From positions 13,950,001 to 14,014,000 of the forward strand of contig OZ017797.1 in the NCBI GenBank assembly GCA_963969395.1: a stretch of DNA of 64,000 bases. Reading direction: 5' to 3'. Of this stretch, positions 13,895 to 26,684 are shown in pieces. Under the pieces are notes generated by a model. The model was not told the origin of the DNA. It searched no databases and saw nothing but the letters and a program-made list of their open reading frames with translations. Made by a program: the position numbers and the translations under genes. The stretch comes from Pseudoscleropodium purum (Eukaryota > Streptophyta > Bryopsida > Hypnales > Brachytheciaceae). The number at the start of each line of letters is the position of its first letter. Positions within the stretch are counted from its first letter, which is position 1.

Positions 13895-14057
13895 TACTAG
13901 AAGAAAACAACGTTGGCCTTAACAAAAAAATGTCATGTAGATTTTGTTGAGAACTTTGTTTCCAACGTGTTTCTGCACATTCTACACTCTAGAAACAAGG
14001 TTTTGAACAAAATCTAGATGACATTTTTATTGAAGCCAACATAGTTTTCTTTTAGTG
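13895..14057. mobile_element. palindromic CACTA-like MITE with ATC target duplication
   Basis: This 163-bp near-perfect palindrome has a left arm beginning TACTAGAAGAAAAC and a right arm whose reverse complement begins CACTAAAAGAAAAC. The arms share blocks such as AATGTCAT and AGATTTTGTT. It is flanked by ATC at 13892-13894 and 14058-14060, a 3-bp duplication as expected for CACTA elements. Copies B and C of the host repeat (near 29603 and 55318) lack it and read straight through as AATCTCAC and CATCTTAC, confirming an insertion. Confidence 0.78.
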
Positions 14058-14580
14058 ATCTCATTGTAAAATCTAGTTTTGAGCAATTTTTTGTAGTAAA
14101 AATTAGAAAGTTCTGACGAAATAAGTTGCAAGATTATAGTACTTGAAGTGGGAAAGATTGTTTCTTAAAGGCATTAAAATTCTAAATAGCTTTGATTTGA
14201 AAAGCTTTTGTATATTTCAAATTGGGGATCATATTCCAAAAAAATTCAATAAAAAACTAGCATCAAGAAAATTCTCATACAAAATCATTTCCCAACAATT
14301 TATGGTTTGTATATACAATAATCTCTTCAAAAGGTTCATGGTGGAATTTAGGTTTCAATTAGCCTAAAGGTGGGAGAAAGGAAAAATCACCCCAAAATTG
14401 TGGCTTTGGCAAGCTTGATCAATACATAACTTGAAATAACCTAGCTAAATTAAAGATTAGGTGGGCATATTGGTGACCTAGCACAACTTAGGAGGAGGCT
14501 TAGTCAAGGTTGCTATGTCTGACTCATATTGGTGGATGTAGTTATTAGGCACTCAAGGTGTATAGTGACACTTTGTGTCA

Positions 14581-14722
14581 AATTTTAAATCAAATTCTAA
14601 ATGATAGGTGGGGGTGGTAAAATAAAAAATTGAAAATTGAAGAGGGGAGTGCATAGTGACACGTTTTTATTTTACCACCCCAACTCACCCCCACCTATCA
14701 TTTAGAATTTGATTTAAATTTT
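14581..14722. repeat. hairpin-forming inverted repeat
   Basis: The left arm 14581-14629 (AATTTTAAATCAAATTCTAA...) is the reverse complement of the right arm 14664-14722, apart from an insertion of about 8-10 bases near CCAACTCA in the right arm. Both arms contain the motif GATAGGTGGGGGTGG or its complement. It may be a small MITE, but no target duplication was found. Confidence 0.65.
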
Positions 14723-14827
14723 TTTATCTCACCCCCCCTAACCCCCCCTCCCCTCTTGTAATCTTCAGAATCAAAGTTCTTGATAAACAATATGGGACAA
14801 TTGATCCCGTATCCAATACTGTATCCA

Positions 14828-14931
14828 TATTCAGTACCCGTATTCAATATCCATATTCAGTACGCATATTTAGTACCCGTATTCAATATCCATATTTAAT
14901 ACACGTATTTAGTACTCATATCCAGTACCCA
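14828..14931 (+). repeat. 13-bp minisatellite
   Basis: Eight consecutive 13-bp units fit variants of TATTCAGTACCCG, TATTCAATATCCA and TATTTAGTACTCA. Degenerate flanking units extend it to roughly 14815-14960. Confidence 0.85.
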
Positions 14932-15385
14932 TACCTGTATTCATGTTCATATTCAGTATTTGTATTTTATATTTGAACGGCCCAGATTAAATTTCACAAG
15001 ATCAACATCTTGTGATTTTTTGAGAAACCAACGTCAATTTTGAGGGTAAGCATTTTTTTTCAAAAAAATCAACAGCTCACAAATTTTTTGAGAGAGGAGG
15101 AGGGGAACTAATGGGAAACTGGGGTGGCACGCGAGTTTCAATGTATAATCTGACTCACTCATAGGGCACTGACATTAGATAACTTTACCACATGTCAGGC
15201 CATGGCATATGCCATGTCCTATAAAAGTTCATTGCCACCCATGTTTCCCTTGTACATAATTATATTCTCCTATTTTATAGAATATAATTTCAAAAAATCC
15301 AGCATTAAATTCAAAGACATCAGAATCCCCGACATCATGTAGAGCTTTAAAAGCTTCGTTTGTTGTACGCACAAAGGTGCAAAGA

Positions 15386-15975
15386 CAAGCTCTTTATACA
15401 AGTGAGGTGGTAGGAGGTAAAACAAGCCATGTGGGATATGTAAATTAGGATTACTAGGAACTCAATCACTCTTAGTTAAGTCAAAAGGAGGAATTGTGTT
15501 CCAAGTAGAATTTCAAACCTCATTTAGACATAGTAAAATAATTTTTTTCAAAATAATTTGAACTAAAAAAAGTTGGAAAATCAATCTAAATTTCATCTTC
15601 AAAAACCCGTCTATGGTTTTGAGTCTCCAATAAAATGTTATGGACAAAATTCAAAGAGAAGTTTGTAGGGATATATTCTTTGACATTTTCAAACATCCTT
15701 TATGAATTTTGTTCATAACTTTTTATTGAAAATTCAAATTTACAAAAGAATTTTTGGAGATGAAATTTAGCTTTATTTTCCAATTTTTCTTAGTCTAAAG
15801 TTTAAAAAAAATTTACTCTACTATACCATAATGATATCTAAAATTTTACTTTGAACACAATTCCTGATTTTGACTTAACTTTGAGCTCCTCTAATTTTAA
15901 TTTACATATCCCACATGAATTTTTAAACCTAGCACTACCCAACTTGCATAAAGACCTTGTCTTCTCATCCCTTTG
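15386..15975. mobile_element. foldback element, type 1
   Basis: A nearly 600-bp imperfect palindrome centred near 15680. The left arm contains CTTTATACAAGTGAGGTGG, GTGGGATATGTAAATTAG and GTTATGGACAAAATTC. The right arm holds their reverse complements in mirrored order (TTTTGTTCATAACTTTTTA near 15710, TTTACATATCCCACATG near 15901). A related palindrome lies at 56113-56705, a copy interrupted by a TTAA MITE at 30250-31760, and a right half at 50260-50640. No coding sequence. Confidence 0.7.
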
Positions 15976-16654
15976 CATGCATGCCAAGAGACTTTTGAAA
16001 GAATATCAAATAGTTGCCAAATATTATGTTATCTTTATCCTTTGGACCTCCTAAATTCAAATGTAAAAGATAGGGATAAATCACTTCATTTGTTCAAATG
16101 AGAGGGATAGAAGTAATCATCTATTTTCTTCCCCCATCTTTGTACCCTATCAAGAATTTATAGATACAAAATATTGTAAGAGAATTAACCTATTTCAACC
16201 TTGGTAGAAAGCTTTGCTCTAGCATGTGTGCCCAATAAAAAATTTTCAGCGTTTTCCCTCAGGAACAAGGGAGCGAGGCAGTTGGTTCTCCCCAGCCCAT
16301 GAGCAGGTGTTTAAAGAAAAGGACAGAATACCTTCTAAATAACAACAGACTCAAGATTTGGTTGACAATATGACATTCCTACTTCTTCTTCTTCCCTTGT
16401 TCCTCTACCTCCCCACATCTGTTGTTCCCCCACAAGGGAAACTCATCATCATTTCTCCACTTCCCTTTGGAAAACCCTTTCTGGGGTTGTCTAATTTTGC
16501 CGGTATATGGAGGTTCATTCTCTCAACAGAGAGTTCCATATGTCACCCTTTCCCCCACCAAATCCTATGTTTTTGCTTGAAAAAAAAGGCTTCAGAAGTC
16601 CCTCTACCATCCTTGCCCTCACTGACCGACCTTCTCCAGTGGCACTTTTTTTAG

Positions 16655-16689
16655 AGGGAGGGAGGGAGGGAGGGAGGGAGGGAGGGAGG
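16655..16689 (+). repeat. (GAGG)n microsatellite
   Basis: About nine consecutive GGGA units. Confidence 0.95.
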
Positions 16690-16775
16690 TTCTACACTAC
16701 TGTACCTTTTTCCAACTGAATTCATCCGAAGTAAGTAGTGAAGTTCCATCCACTTTTGGCCTTTCATCCATCCAT

Positions 16776-16804
16776 CTGTCTGTCTGTCTGTCTGTCTGTC
16801 TGTC
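16776..16804 (+). repeat. (CTGT)n microsatellite
   Basis: Seven consecutive CTGT units, preceded by a short ATCC run. Confidence 0.95.
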
Positions 16805-17190
16805 CAAGTAAGCAAGTGAAGTGAGCCCAGTGGTGACTGGTAAGGTAGGTGTGTTACCAATTGGGTGACCAATTGACCTTGAAGTGGAGCGGGAGTGGAT
16901 GAGTCCGGGGTGCAGCAGGTGCGCAGGTCTGTGAGTCTGGAACATTCTCACTGATGAGTGGAGTTGCATGTTGGCTTGGGCCGGACGCTCATGATTCAGC
17001 TGGTGTCTCCAGGGCAGACACAGGCACTTCCATGCCACCAACATGATGCAACAGGAGGCGGGAGGGAGGGGGACTGCGGGACTACCACTGGAGCCGGGAG
17101 GAGGGAGGGGGGTCTCCTGTTCTCCCAGTAGGGCTGCCCTGCCCAGACTCTCAGCCCAGGAGCTCATCAGTCAGTTGGCTCAGGACAGCC

Positions 17191-17237
17191 TTCCCTTCCC
17201 TGCCCTGCCCTGCCCTGCCCTGCCCTTCCCTTCCCTT
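17191..17237 (+). repeat. (CCCTG)/(CCCTT) pentanucleotide repeat
   Basis: A core of CCCTG units is flanked on both sides by CCCTT units, suggesting a point change in one unit that then spread by slippage. Confidence 0.9.
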
Positions 17238-17393
17238 ACAGTAACCGTAACAGTACTGCAATTGCAAGGGCCCTTCCCTAATTATTAGCAGCAGCATGGT
17301 GTTGAGTCCACGGGGGGTCAGTTTTGCCAATTATTAGTCTGGCTGGATTCACAGTTATTTGGCAGAACCAGGCTAGGAACGTACAGCAGCCAG

Positions 17394-17437
17394 AAGGAAA
17401 GGGAAGGAAAGGAAAGGAAAGGAAAGGAAAGGAAAAG
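17394..17437 (+). repeat. (GGAAA)n pentanucleotide repeat
   Basis: About eight GGAAA units, followed by a short GGAT run at 17443-17454. Confidence 0.93.
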
Positions 17438-17782
17438 AGGGTGGATGGATGGAGGAGGACCGGACGCACACCGTCCATTGGGTGGGTGCATACCCAGCAT
17501 GGGGGAGCATACTACCCACCATCACCGACCTTTTGGAGCACAAGTTCCCCCATTCAATTGAACTGCGTCGGCAGTCAAACATTCTAGAAATCATGGACAG
17601 GTCTACAAGGGATGCAAATTAGGAAAGAAGCAGGCATCTGGGGAGCATCACCCCCTTGCATTGGCTCAAGCAGTGGCACACCATCCTGGTTGTGGCAAAC
17701 TCACTGGCACAAGGAATAGATTGGCCTAGACAGACAAGCCCCATTGTGACCCTCCCCCAAGGGACTCCTCATCAAATGGTAA

Positions 17783-18705
17783 CCCCTAAATGTAATGTAA
17801 TGCTTTGGACTGTGTTTTCACCAAAAAATGCTTCAAAACTGACATTTCTAGTGCAAGTATCCAATGTTTCTTAAAAACATATTTGAACACATGTAACCAT
17901 AGGATCTTGTAGTAATCTGATTTGAGAAGATTTAAAAAAAAATTCAAAAGTTTCCACCGTGTGGATTGCAAGATATTAGCGTTTGAAGTGACAAAAATCC
18001 TTTTTTTTGGCCAGGACAAAAAAATGGGTAGTTGCACTTCACACGGTCACATTTGCATGAAAAATGTCCAAAATGATGGTGCTTCTTTGGATTCATTCTT
18101 CAAGGCAAGTTGGCTACATGCTCGAAAGGTTTTAGATCATTTGGAATTGTACAACATATAGGAAAAAATAATAAGAAAAAAGAAGTAGAGAATGATTCAA
18201 AATACTAAATTGTGAAGAATTTTGTTGTAGAATTGAAAAATGCCAATCCCAATGATTGTAATGTTACAATAAACAATCTACATCTTAAATTTTTTTTTCT
18301 CTAGAAATATTGGAAATTGAGTCAAATAAAGGGCTTCAAAGTTTGTTTTAGAGTACAAAACCAATACTTGGCCTCAAACTAAAACTCCTTGTAACTTTCA
18401 TCTCATTAATCAAAATGGAATGATTCAAAGCTTTCCACATTTATATAAATCAAGAAAACCAATTTGAGATTTTTATTTTTTAATAAAATATTTAAAAAAA
18501 ATATGGTTGCTTGTTGAGCATTGAAAATTACATATGATACAATAACTTTTTAACCATGTAATCAAAAGTTATGAAAATTATTGGGCCCTAAAGCTACTCC
18601 TTGGGCACAAATTATTTGAAAATTTCAAAAGAATGAAAATTCCATCGATAGTAAGCTTTCTAAAATCACTATGTTGCCAAAAATTGTAATTTGGGCATTT
18701 AAGGA
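17783..18705. mobile_element. TTAA-flanked (piggyBac-like) MITE
   Basis: The left end CCCCTAAATG follows GTAA (17779-17782, one change from TTAA). The right end is decayed, ATTTAAGGA, followed by an intact TTAA at 18706-18709. The length of 923 bp agrees with the other copies (932 bp at 30744, 937 bp at 61317, 928 bp at 45905), and so do internal blocks such as ATTGCAAGATATTAGCGTTT. It has no transposase; the 79-codon frame at 17922-18161 is repeat sequence shared with the copy at 30744. Confidence 0.62.
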
Positions 18706-18709
18706 TTAA

Positions 18710-20324
18710 GAGCAGTCTTTACCAATTTAAATGTTTCAAAGGATGATTAGAGTGCAAAGTGAGTATAGGGTCTGATTTTGCTTGGGGGCGGGATTTGCTA
18801 TAGGAAAGTTGTAGGAATGTTGAAGAACTACTCTTAATACTAGGAAATGTGCCGTGTAGGGTGCACTTTGCATGGAAGCTTGCCCAAGGTCTTGCTCTTA
18901 TATAGAATGCATGCCACTTGACGAATTTTCTAGTACATTAATAATCAATGCTAGGGGGACCTTGTGTTCCAACAAAAAATAAAAGCCCCCAATGTTGCAA
19001 TTCTCTAGTCTATTGAGAAATTACATTAGTGATGACTTGTTGACCATTATTTGGCATTGTTGACTTTGTATGGAAGTCTAACCACTATGTTTATAAACCT
19101 AACCATTGGTTCATGTACTCGGCAATAAGCTCACTACCTAACTAATCAATGTCACTAGGTAGATTAAATTAAATCCACTTCTACAAATCTCGAGAAGAAT
19201 TATCCCAATCTCCCTAGGATTCAAGGAGAAAATGCAAGAGTGGTTAATAATGTTATTTATTTTTCAAAAATCATGGATATTTTAGCTCCAAGGGATTAAA
19301 AGTACCTCCACTATCATTGTTTTTTGCTCCCTAAAGTCACACAAGAAGACTACAAGAAAATCTCCATGAAACATGCATGTTGAGGAATACATTGAGCTTT
19401 GAAAGATGGCACTAGATTTTTAGAAGTTGAACAACCTGCTTAAGTATATGATGTTGACAAGATTAGAGTGGAGAATGTTTTAAGCATGGCCCAAATGTAG
19501 GCCACGCTAAATACATTCAAAAGGTTGGAGTTGTGATGTTCTTATACAACCAAAGTGGAATTGAAAAGAGTATTTTCCTTTACACAAACAAAAATAAATA
19601 AGTTTTCTTTTTCATATATGAAGATGTTTTGTAAATTTGTAAATTTGGTATTAAAAGATTTGTTGAAAGTGCCATGTGGGAGAATCCTTGGATTGCCCTA
19701 AGAAAGACTCTTATTCATGCAATAATGTAATATAGACTTTATTACTTTACAACATGATTATGTGCCACATGTAAAGTTGAAAGGGGGGAGTATATAGATA
19801 AAAGCCCTAAAAAAATTGAAAAAAGAAGAATAAAAAAAACTGAAAAAAAGAATAAAATAAAAAGGATGAACTAATTTCCTTTGTTATATACATCAAACAG
19901 CATAATCGTAACTTTTAACTCTAATGAATAATATTGAAGTAATCTAAAAGATTATTATAAAATTTCAATTTTATAAGAAAATATCAATTTTATATGATTT
20001 ACTATTGTATAGTTAAAACATACTAATTCTTGAAAACTAATACCACTTATATTGAATATTGAGATATTTTAAAATATAACAAGTCAAGCTATTACAATTT
20101 TTGTATATTTTATTTTTTGATTACTAAATTATGAGATAAATTTTATTATGAATTATTTTGGTTATACAATTATAATGTAATGAACTATAATATAGTAGTG
20201 ATTTGAAAATTTTGAAAATATATCTAGAACCATATTAATAATGAATTTGAACTAAAAACTTAGCTTGTAAAGGACCAAAGAAACCACTTTGGGCTTTTTG
20301 AGAACTTAGGGAGCTTCTATTGAC
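18710..20324. other. end of copy A, then AT-rich spacer
   Basis: 18715-19620 matches 32285-33130, for example the block ending GTTGCAATTCTCTAG against GTTGCAATTTTCTAG. From 19620 to 20324 the sequence is very AT-rich, with no recognisable gene or paired ends. Confidence 0.5.
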
Positions 20325-23082
20325 TTCATAATTAAAAAAATTTTGCATTAATTTCTTAGGGTGGATGTTTTTCATCAAAATTTACATGTAAAGCTTTGTT
20401 TCATGTCGTTTCAATAAATATTGCAAAAGTTACATTATACCTACTCAAAAACATTTGAACCTTACAATTTTGAATAATGAATTAAAATTATGAGGAGTTT
20501 TATTTTGCGTGCAATGAAGGTAGAAAAAACATATAAAGTCATGTTTTTTCTCAATTTTGAAAACTTTCAAATAAAAAAATAAAGATGATAATTTATTAAT
20601 AGAACAATATCACCATTGGAATTAGTAATTTTTTATTTCTTGTAAAATTTATTAGTAGATTAGTTTTTTTTGTCATTCAATACTACCTCCCACTTTATAA
20701 TTTTTTTAAAAGATGAATATGAATGTCAATTTGGTTAAAAATCTTTACATATGTTTTCAACCCATTTTTCAACATATTGGCTAAAATGCACAAGTTATAA
20801 GACATTTTTTTTTTTTTTTAAATGTTGAAAGACAAAACTTCATCTTTTAGAAGGGCCAATAAAGTTTACTTTTTGAAGGTTAGGCACATTAAATTTGCAA
20901 TCTGTGGGGATATTCATGCTTCTAAATATGTTGGTCCTTTAGGAATTAAAAGAAATTGGGAAGAAATAACATGTAGTATATAACAATCTACACACTTGAC
21001 AATAATGTTAAAACATAAAAAGATTGTTGAGATTTCTTATTTTTTAAATAATATTCTATAATATTTTTTAAATAAAGTTTAAATTCATGTTATATAATTT
21101 TTTTTTTAATAATCTAATAAAATAGAACATAAATTTAAGTGAATATTACAATGGCAAAATGATTTCAAACAAATTTTTAAAATCTTGTTGGTCTTGAAGT
21201 TGACTACTATAGTTACAAAAAAAGATTTCATATTATCAATGTTTAAGAAAATTGGAAAAACCAATAGCATTGTGGAAATCCAAGACATTATAATTATAAT
21301 TGACTATATCTAAACCTAAGTAGTCCACAATGGTGTCAACTATAATGATGAATTTCTACACTTGGATAAGCCCTCATGTCTTTTCATTTTTTAATCTTAT
21401 TTTGATTCATATATTTTATCAATTATTACTTAATTGACTTAAATAATTCTTAAATTTAGGATCATTTAAAATACAAAAAAATAGAAGCAAAAACTCTTAG
21501 TTCTACATTATTGTTTAAATAATTGGATTATGCAAATTATTAAGAATTAAATGAATAGTGAAAATTTTAAATGAGTTGGATTTTATAAAATGGATAATAA
21601 ATTTGATACACTAGAATGGAGAAATATTATATACTATGGTAAAGAATTTAAAATGATTTTTCTTATCAATAGTTGTCCAATCAATGGGGATATTCATTCT
21701 AAAATTTTGGGACAATATACTTGACCAAATTAACCAAAGGATTTGATGGTTGGATTTGTTAAAAACAAATATTGATGAAGATGTTGACTTTACTTTTTAG
21801 ACAAGTATTTTGAAGTAGTTTTGGTCCTCTAAATGTATTGGTCCTTCAGAGGTTAACACACTAAAGCTGAGATTATCTTATACTATGCATTACAATTATA
21901 GTCAATGATACCAAGCAATTTCTTTTGGTATTGTATGCGTTTTAGCCACTAAATTCCATTGAAACTACATCATAAGATTCTCTTTAATGGAGAAAATCCA
22001 TGTAACTATTATGATCATTTTTTGTTTCATTTGGAGATGGGTGCTTCTTTCTCTACATTTAAGAAGTACAAATAGAGAATGTGGCTATTTTTAAATTTAT
22101 TGTGGCATTTTTCTCACAAAAAAATTGGCTCCAAATGAAAGTTTTGCTTTGCAATTTGTTGTCCATGGGCTACTTTTTTTAGTTTGATATTGCAAGAAGT
22201 GGCATCCTAGAATTGAAGTTCAGCAGAGTTCGTGCTACTCAAGTTCCACAATTGAATTGCTTCAGACTACACCTTATTTATTATTGTAGAATTTTGTAAA
22301 GAATTCAATAATATTGAACAAACATACAACACAAAAATGGCAATTTCATTGAAACAAAAGATAAAACACATGTGTTGGAAAAGAAGATGTCTACTGAAAA
22401 CTACTTCAAGAAAGCACTCCTATAATTCTACCCATCCTATTCTACAACTACAATCTCTCATAAACCCCTGGACTGTTGTGACGTCACCTGAACCATCAAA
22501 TGCAGACACTCCGATGCCTAAGTTAGAAGTACAATTGAGTGGATACAAGATTAAAAGCAAAGCAATATAAAATAACCTTTACCTACCAATATCACAAGTA
22601 CTGTACATGCTTCAACTTATTACAAGGACACCAGGACTAATTGTAGGTGAGGCATCATAAAAAAACACAAATGCACAAGCTCTTAACTATTTATCAATAA
22701 CATCATGGTATGAGAATGAGCAGGTAGCTTTACTTCATGTAGTAACACCATCTTTCATGACAGAAATACCTGGGCTTGTAAACAACGATCCAAATGAATC
22801 ACCCAGCCACCGAAACGTTCTATCTGCAATGTTGTACAAAAATCACCCAAACACGAGAAAATAGACAACATGGACGAATTGAAGGCTATGTAATACTGAA
22901 GTAGAAGAATGCAGCAAGTACATTCTCTAACCACATAATTGAGGCCGAGGTTTTAGTAAAAATTAGGTGCAATGAAAATTCTACCACATGCCTCCTCTAT
23001 GGCTTGCATGTTGAATCCTTCACATGTTACAGGACCTGCAACTTATAAGTACGCACTATGCCCTGCACCTACATTGACAAGC

Positions 23083-26000
23083 TCATGCGGTCAGGGAATA
23101 ACATTGACACTCAATGGCCAATTGCCACTGCTTGAAACAATCATCAAACATGAAGTTTGTTAGGCTATACACATTTTGGCAATGCATGCCAATAACCACA
23201 CCAAGGTGCTGATCTAGTCTATTTTGGAGCCTATCATTTAGAAAAGATAACGTGGAGAAGGTCTGCTCATCCTCAACACTGCCCAGAACATGAATCATAG
23301 CAATTTGTGCCAATTTTATGTATCCTCCAAAGTTCTTGCCAAGGGATGAGTTTGCATCCAAAGTTCTCCACAACTTGGTCAAGGGGTTCATAAGTTGATG
23401 GGCACGAATATCTAATGAAGGCAATTCCATGGCCATGTGTGCATTGGCTATTATGGCAATTTTGAAAAAGGGCTGCTTCGACTCGAAGAAGAACTTGTCC
23501 AGCACAGGAAGGACATAACGTTTGTTTTGACCCTCTCCAATCTACTTTGGTTTTTTGTAGAAATTTTTGATGATGTCCATAAGTTTGCAAAAGCTCGTGA
23601 TGCAATCCCCCTACAACTAGTACTAGGGGTAAATGACACCGAGAGTGTCCATCAAGCCATGATTAGGGAATTTGGTGGAGATTTTGTCTAGGAATTTTTG
23701 TGCAGCCTTTGTAAAAAAGAAGTCAATTGTCTCAGCAACAAGGCAACAACTTTAGTAGGCATGGCAAACAAAATTGTCATTGCATCATTAAAATTGATGA
23801 AACCATTCATAAAGTGTAGCACGTCACCTACATAAGTAGGAAAGCAAAACAATAGCAAAGCAACAACAACAACAAAGTAAAGAAAAGGAAAGCAAAGCAA
23901 CAACAAAGCAACAGCAAAGCAAAGGAAAGCAAAGGAAAATAAATACAAAAGCAAAGCAATCTGCTTAAAGTAAATCAAGTGCAATAAGACAATGTGAACT
24001 GACCTTTGCAGTCACTTTGAATAGAAGCGATAATTGCCGCATCCCTCGCCCAGTGCACCATATTACTGTCATGTAGGGCATACATAATCTTTCCGCCCAC
24101 AACAAATGTCAAAACTATAGAGGGCAAGTTCAGATTAGCCTCCTACTTCATCAAGATCTACTTGTAGCAACATTAAAGCACCTAATTATATGCATGGAAC
24201 TCATCCTTCCAAGAGGTTGTCTCATCATTTAGGTAAAGTATAAAAAGCTTATTTTTGCAAGTATTGAGTGCCTCTACAAAATCACAGATGAAGGCGTCCT
24301 GTCTTTGAGCCCGTTGAATCAAAGTATCGATCTCTTTTAACATTAGGAGAAGTGCCAACATTCCCAACAAGACATGGGGATTGAGCAAGAGTGCCAAATT
24401 TGCCTTCGTCCAAAAGAAGCCCAAAAATTGAAGAAATCAAAATATGAACTTTTGTGGAGCCAAGTCTTTCATCAAATGCAAAGCTATGGAAATCAAACTA
24501 TAAGTAGGTGACCATACCCCAACAAGGGGCATTGGTCGCTCACAAAGCTAACCTAACACGTAGTCCTAGCTCAGATTGCACACTAAACTATCACCAAACA
24601 AGTAAGAGCCTCATTGAAGCAAGATTGAGAATGACATCAAGCAAGACTAAATACCAAAGCACACAAAAATGCCAATGAAATAGGAAAAACAAATGCAAAA
24701 CAAGTCCACCCTAAAACAAGTAATGTAAATGAAGTCAACAAAAAAAAATTTGCAATAAAAAAACAAAACATAATTCAATCTCTATAATTGAAAAGAGTAA
24801 GAATAAAAATTGATTGGGACAAGACTCAAAACTCATCATTGAAGAATACCGAAGGTAACCCCAAAACCAAACGAACCGAACCCAAAAGTAAGGCATATAA
24901 ATGAAGTGAACAAAAAAATATGCAATTTAAGAAAATAAAAAAATAATAATGTCAAGCCAAAAGAGTAGTGATTGAAATTCATCTGAGCTTTTTGACCCTA
25001 CTGTCTATCATTCTTGTTTGCAAGCATCATTGCTATGACCCCTCTGTATTTTGCCAAGAGCCTATAGATTGGAAGAAGGTAGCTCATCCACTAAGTCTTC
25101 ACATTCTTGAGTAATTTGAGGCCTTTGGATTGAAGTTGTTGAGATAGGGCTTTGAGTTCAACTGCCTTCTTGGGAGAATGAGAAAAGTACACATGAGTGA
25201 CTCGAAGAACTTCTTCTACTAAATCCATGATTGTTAAGGAAGAAGAGATTGTGTAGCCAAATTCAATCGATGGGCACAACAATGAACTCTTGTAGCAAAA
25301 AGAGCATAATTATACTTAATCCGTATTGTGACTTCTAACTTCACGCCTTGGAAAGTGCTCACCCCGTTGGCATCAAAGCATAGTAGCTTCTCTGCAATTT
25401 CGAAATGAGTGATCCCCCCACTAGCACTCAAGACACTCATGATGACAGTCGTCAATTTATTCGTAGTGCCTCCATTAGCATCCATCTTCTGGATCAAAAA
25501 CAACAAAAGAATACAACACCAATTTTGAAGAATATAGGCATGTATTGCAACCCAACTACTGTTATTGCAGGCATTAGTCTCATCGGTAAATAGAGCAATG
25601 TAAGTGGTGTTGAAAACGAAGCTTGTAATTTTTTGCTTCACAAAGTCGTACAAATTTTCAGCCATAATCTACCTAGACCCATCAACCTAGTGCTTTTGAG
25701 GCATGTCAAGAACCTCAAGAAACTGGTACAGTTCCGCCCTTGCCTCAAATTCTATCATTAGTCCTCGTACAACTACCATTTAGAACAACATAGCAAATTG
25801 TACTCTTTTCTTTCGTAATTCTTGCGTATTATAATCCTGAATCTGCTCAGCCACAATAGCAGGTCCATGCATCGCATACAAATCTATGTACTTCTTATGA
25901 ATTTCACGACTACCATGTTTACAATTGTATCCTATTTTAGAGCCATCTAAATTGGCTTGCTGTGGACCAGCGTATAGGACTTGCAACAAACAATGTGCAA

Positions 26001-26446
26001 CACTCCATCCTCCGCCAACAACTGCCTTGCTCTAAGGTTCCTTCGCCACCCACTCGCACTAAAATTTACGGTGGAGATTATAATTCTTCTTTAACTTTTT
26101 CAGAATATTTGAGGTGGTTGTTGATGCTCCCTTTGTAATCTGCCATGAATATGCACTCTTCCGCTTCTTTCTATCATGGCTTGGTGGGTCAATGAAGGCA
26201 TCGTCATCTGAGTCGACCATATTGTCTCCGCTCAAGTTAGAGTTGTCCTCCGAATTTAAAGTCAATCATTTGTCGTCAAACACGGTGACCACAATAGGAC
26301 ATGATAACAAAATTTCAATGTCTACAAATTGGAATCCTCATGCATTGACTGAGTTGTTCGTTTCTTGTGCCACACATTGCAATGGCCCACAATTAAAGGA
26401 ATTGCGACTAGAGGTGAAGAAACAGTACATCGTCATATGGTTCTTT
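23083..26446 (-). pseudogene. hAT transposase pseudogene, central and C-terminal part
   Basis: Read on the minus strand, fragments in order are: an acidic region with NLSGDNMVDSDDDAF and a basic SHDRKKRKSAY stretch (26265-26059); a segment with YAMHGPAIVAEQIQDYN (25989-25780); a core with ALFTDETNA and LLCFDANGVSTFQG (25665-25234), which appear to hold the first two catalytic aspartates of the RNase-H-like fold; a conserved TRVHCCAHRLNLA motif; YFSHSPKKAVELKAL (25282-25091); a helical insert region (24424-24182); and the C-terminal dimerisation region with GSVEDEQTFSTLSFLNDRLQ (23505-23083). It resembles plant hAT proteins with a DUF4371-like domain. Frameshifts and stops separate the pieces, so it is not functional. 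Confidence 0.75.
23845..23960 (-). repeat. AAGC/AAC-rich low-complexity tract in hAT element
   Basis: Repeats of GCAAAGCAACAA type run through the region between the two C-terminal transposase fragments. This is probably a slippage expansion after the gene died. Confidence 0.75.
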
Positions 26447-26684
26447 CACAAATAAAAAATTCATGACCAAAACAACAGAATTTCAAATCAAATCTGTTGA
26501 ATGATTCAGTCATTTTAGAGGTGTTGTTTTGGACAAAATCAAATTGAAATCTCTTGATTTTTTCCGTTGTTTTGGACAAATCCAAAAAATAAATTTTATT
26601 TTATTTTATTTTTTTAAGCGGTTCCCGTTCAAAATGAAATTTTTTTCTACTTGGGCAAAGGCACCTATACAGCTTGCCACATGG

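Larger units (their letters stand above)
16240..17778. other. GC-richer, microsatellite-rich island, origin unknown
   Basis: Base composition changes sharply, from about one-third G+C to about half or more. The island carries at least four different microsatellites and has no counterpart in copies B or C of the surrounding repeat. Open frames are present: a plus-strand frame at 16358-16654 opens with a hydrophobic, leucine-rich stretch, and a minus-strand frame of 156 codons spans 16697-17167. The longer frames run into the simple repeats, and I recognise no domain. It could be a captured gene fragment, a non-coding relic of host sequence or part of an unknown element. I see no paired termini or target duplication. 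Confidence 0.45.
12170..19620 (+). repeat. long dispersed repeat, copy A
   Basis: Segments of this stretch align in the same order with copy B (20325-33130) and partly with copy C (55260-57240). Matching pairs seen by eye: 12170-12990 with 20325-20950; 12810-13140 with 21690-22015; 13840-14490 with 29550-30000; 15150-16100 with 30050-31930; 18715-19620 with 32285-33130. The copies differ by clean insertions: here a CACTA MITE (13895-14057), a GC-rich island (16240-17778) and a TTAA MITE (17783-18705). No long open frame is shared between copies, so I cannot say whether this is a large non-autonomous element or a segmental duplication. Confidence 0.6.

Noticed and set aside
17922..18161. A 79-codon frame with a similar frame at 30873-31055, suggesting a conserved small protein
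   Set aside because: Both lie at the same place in copies of the TTAA MITE, and their similarity is fully explained by DNA repeat identity; other copies do not keep the frame open.
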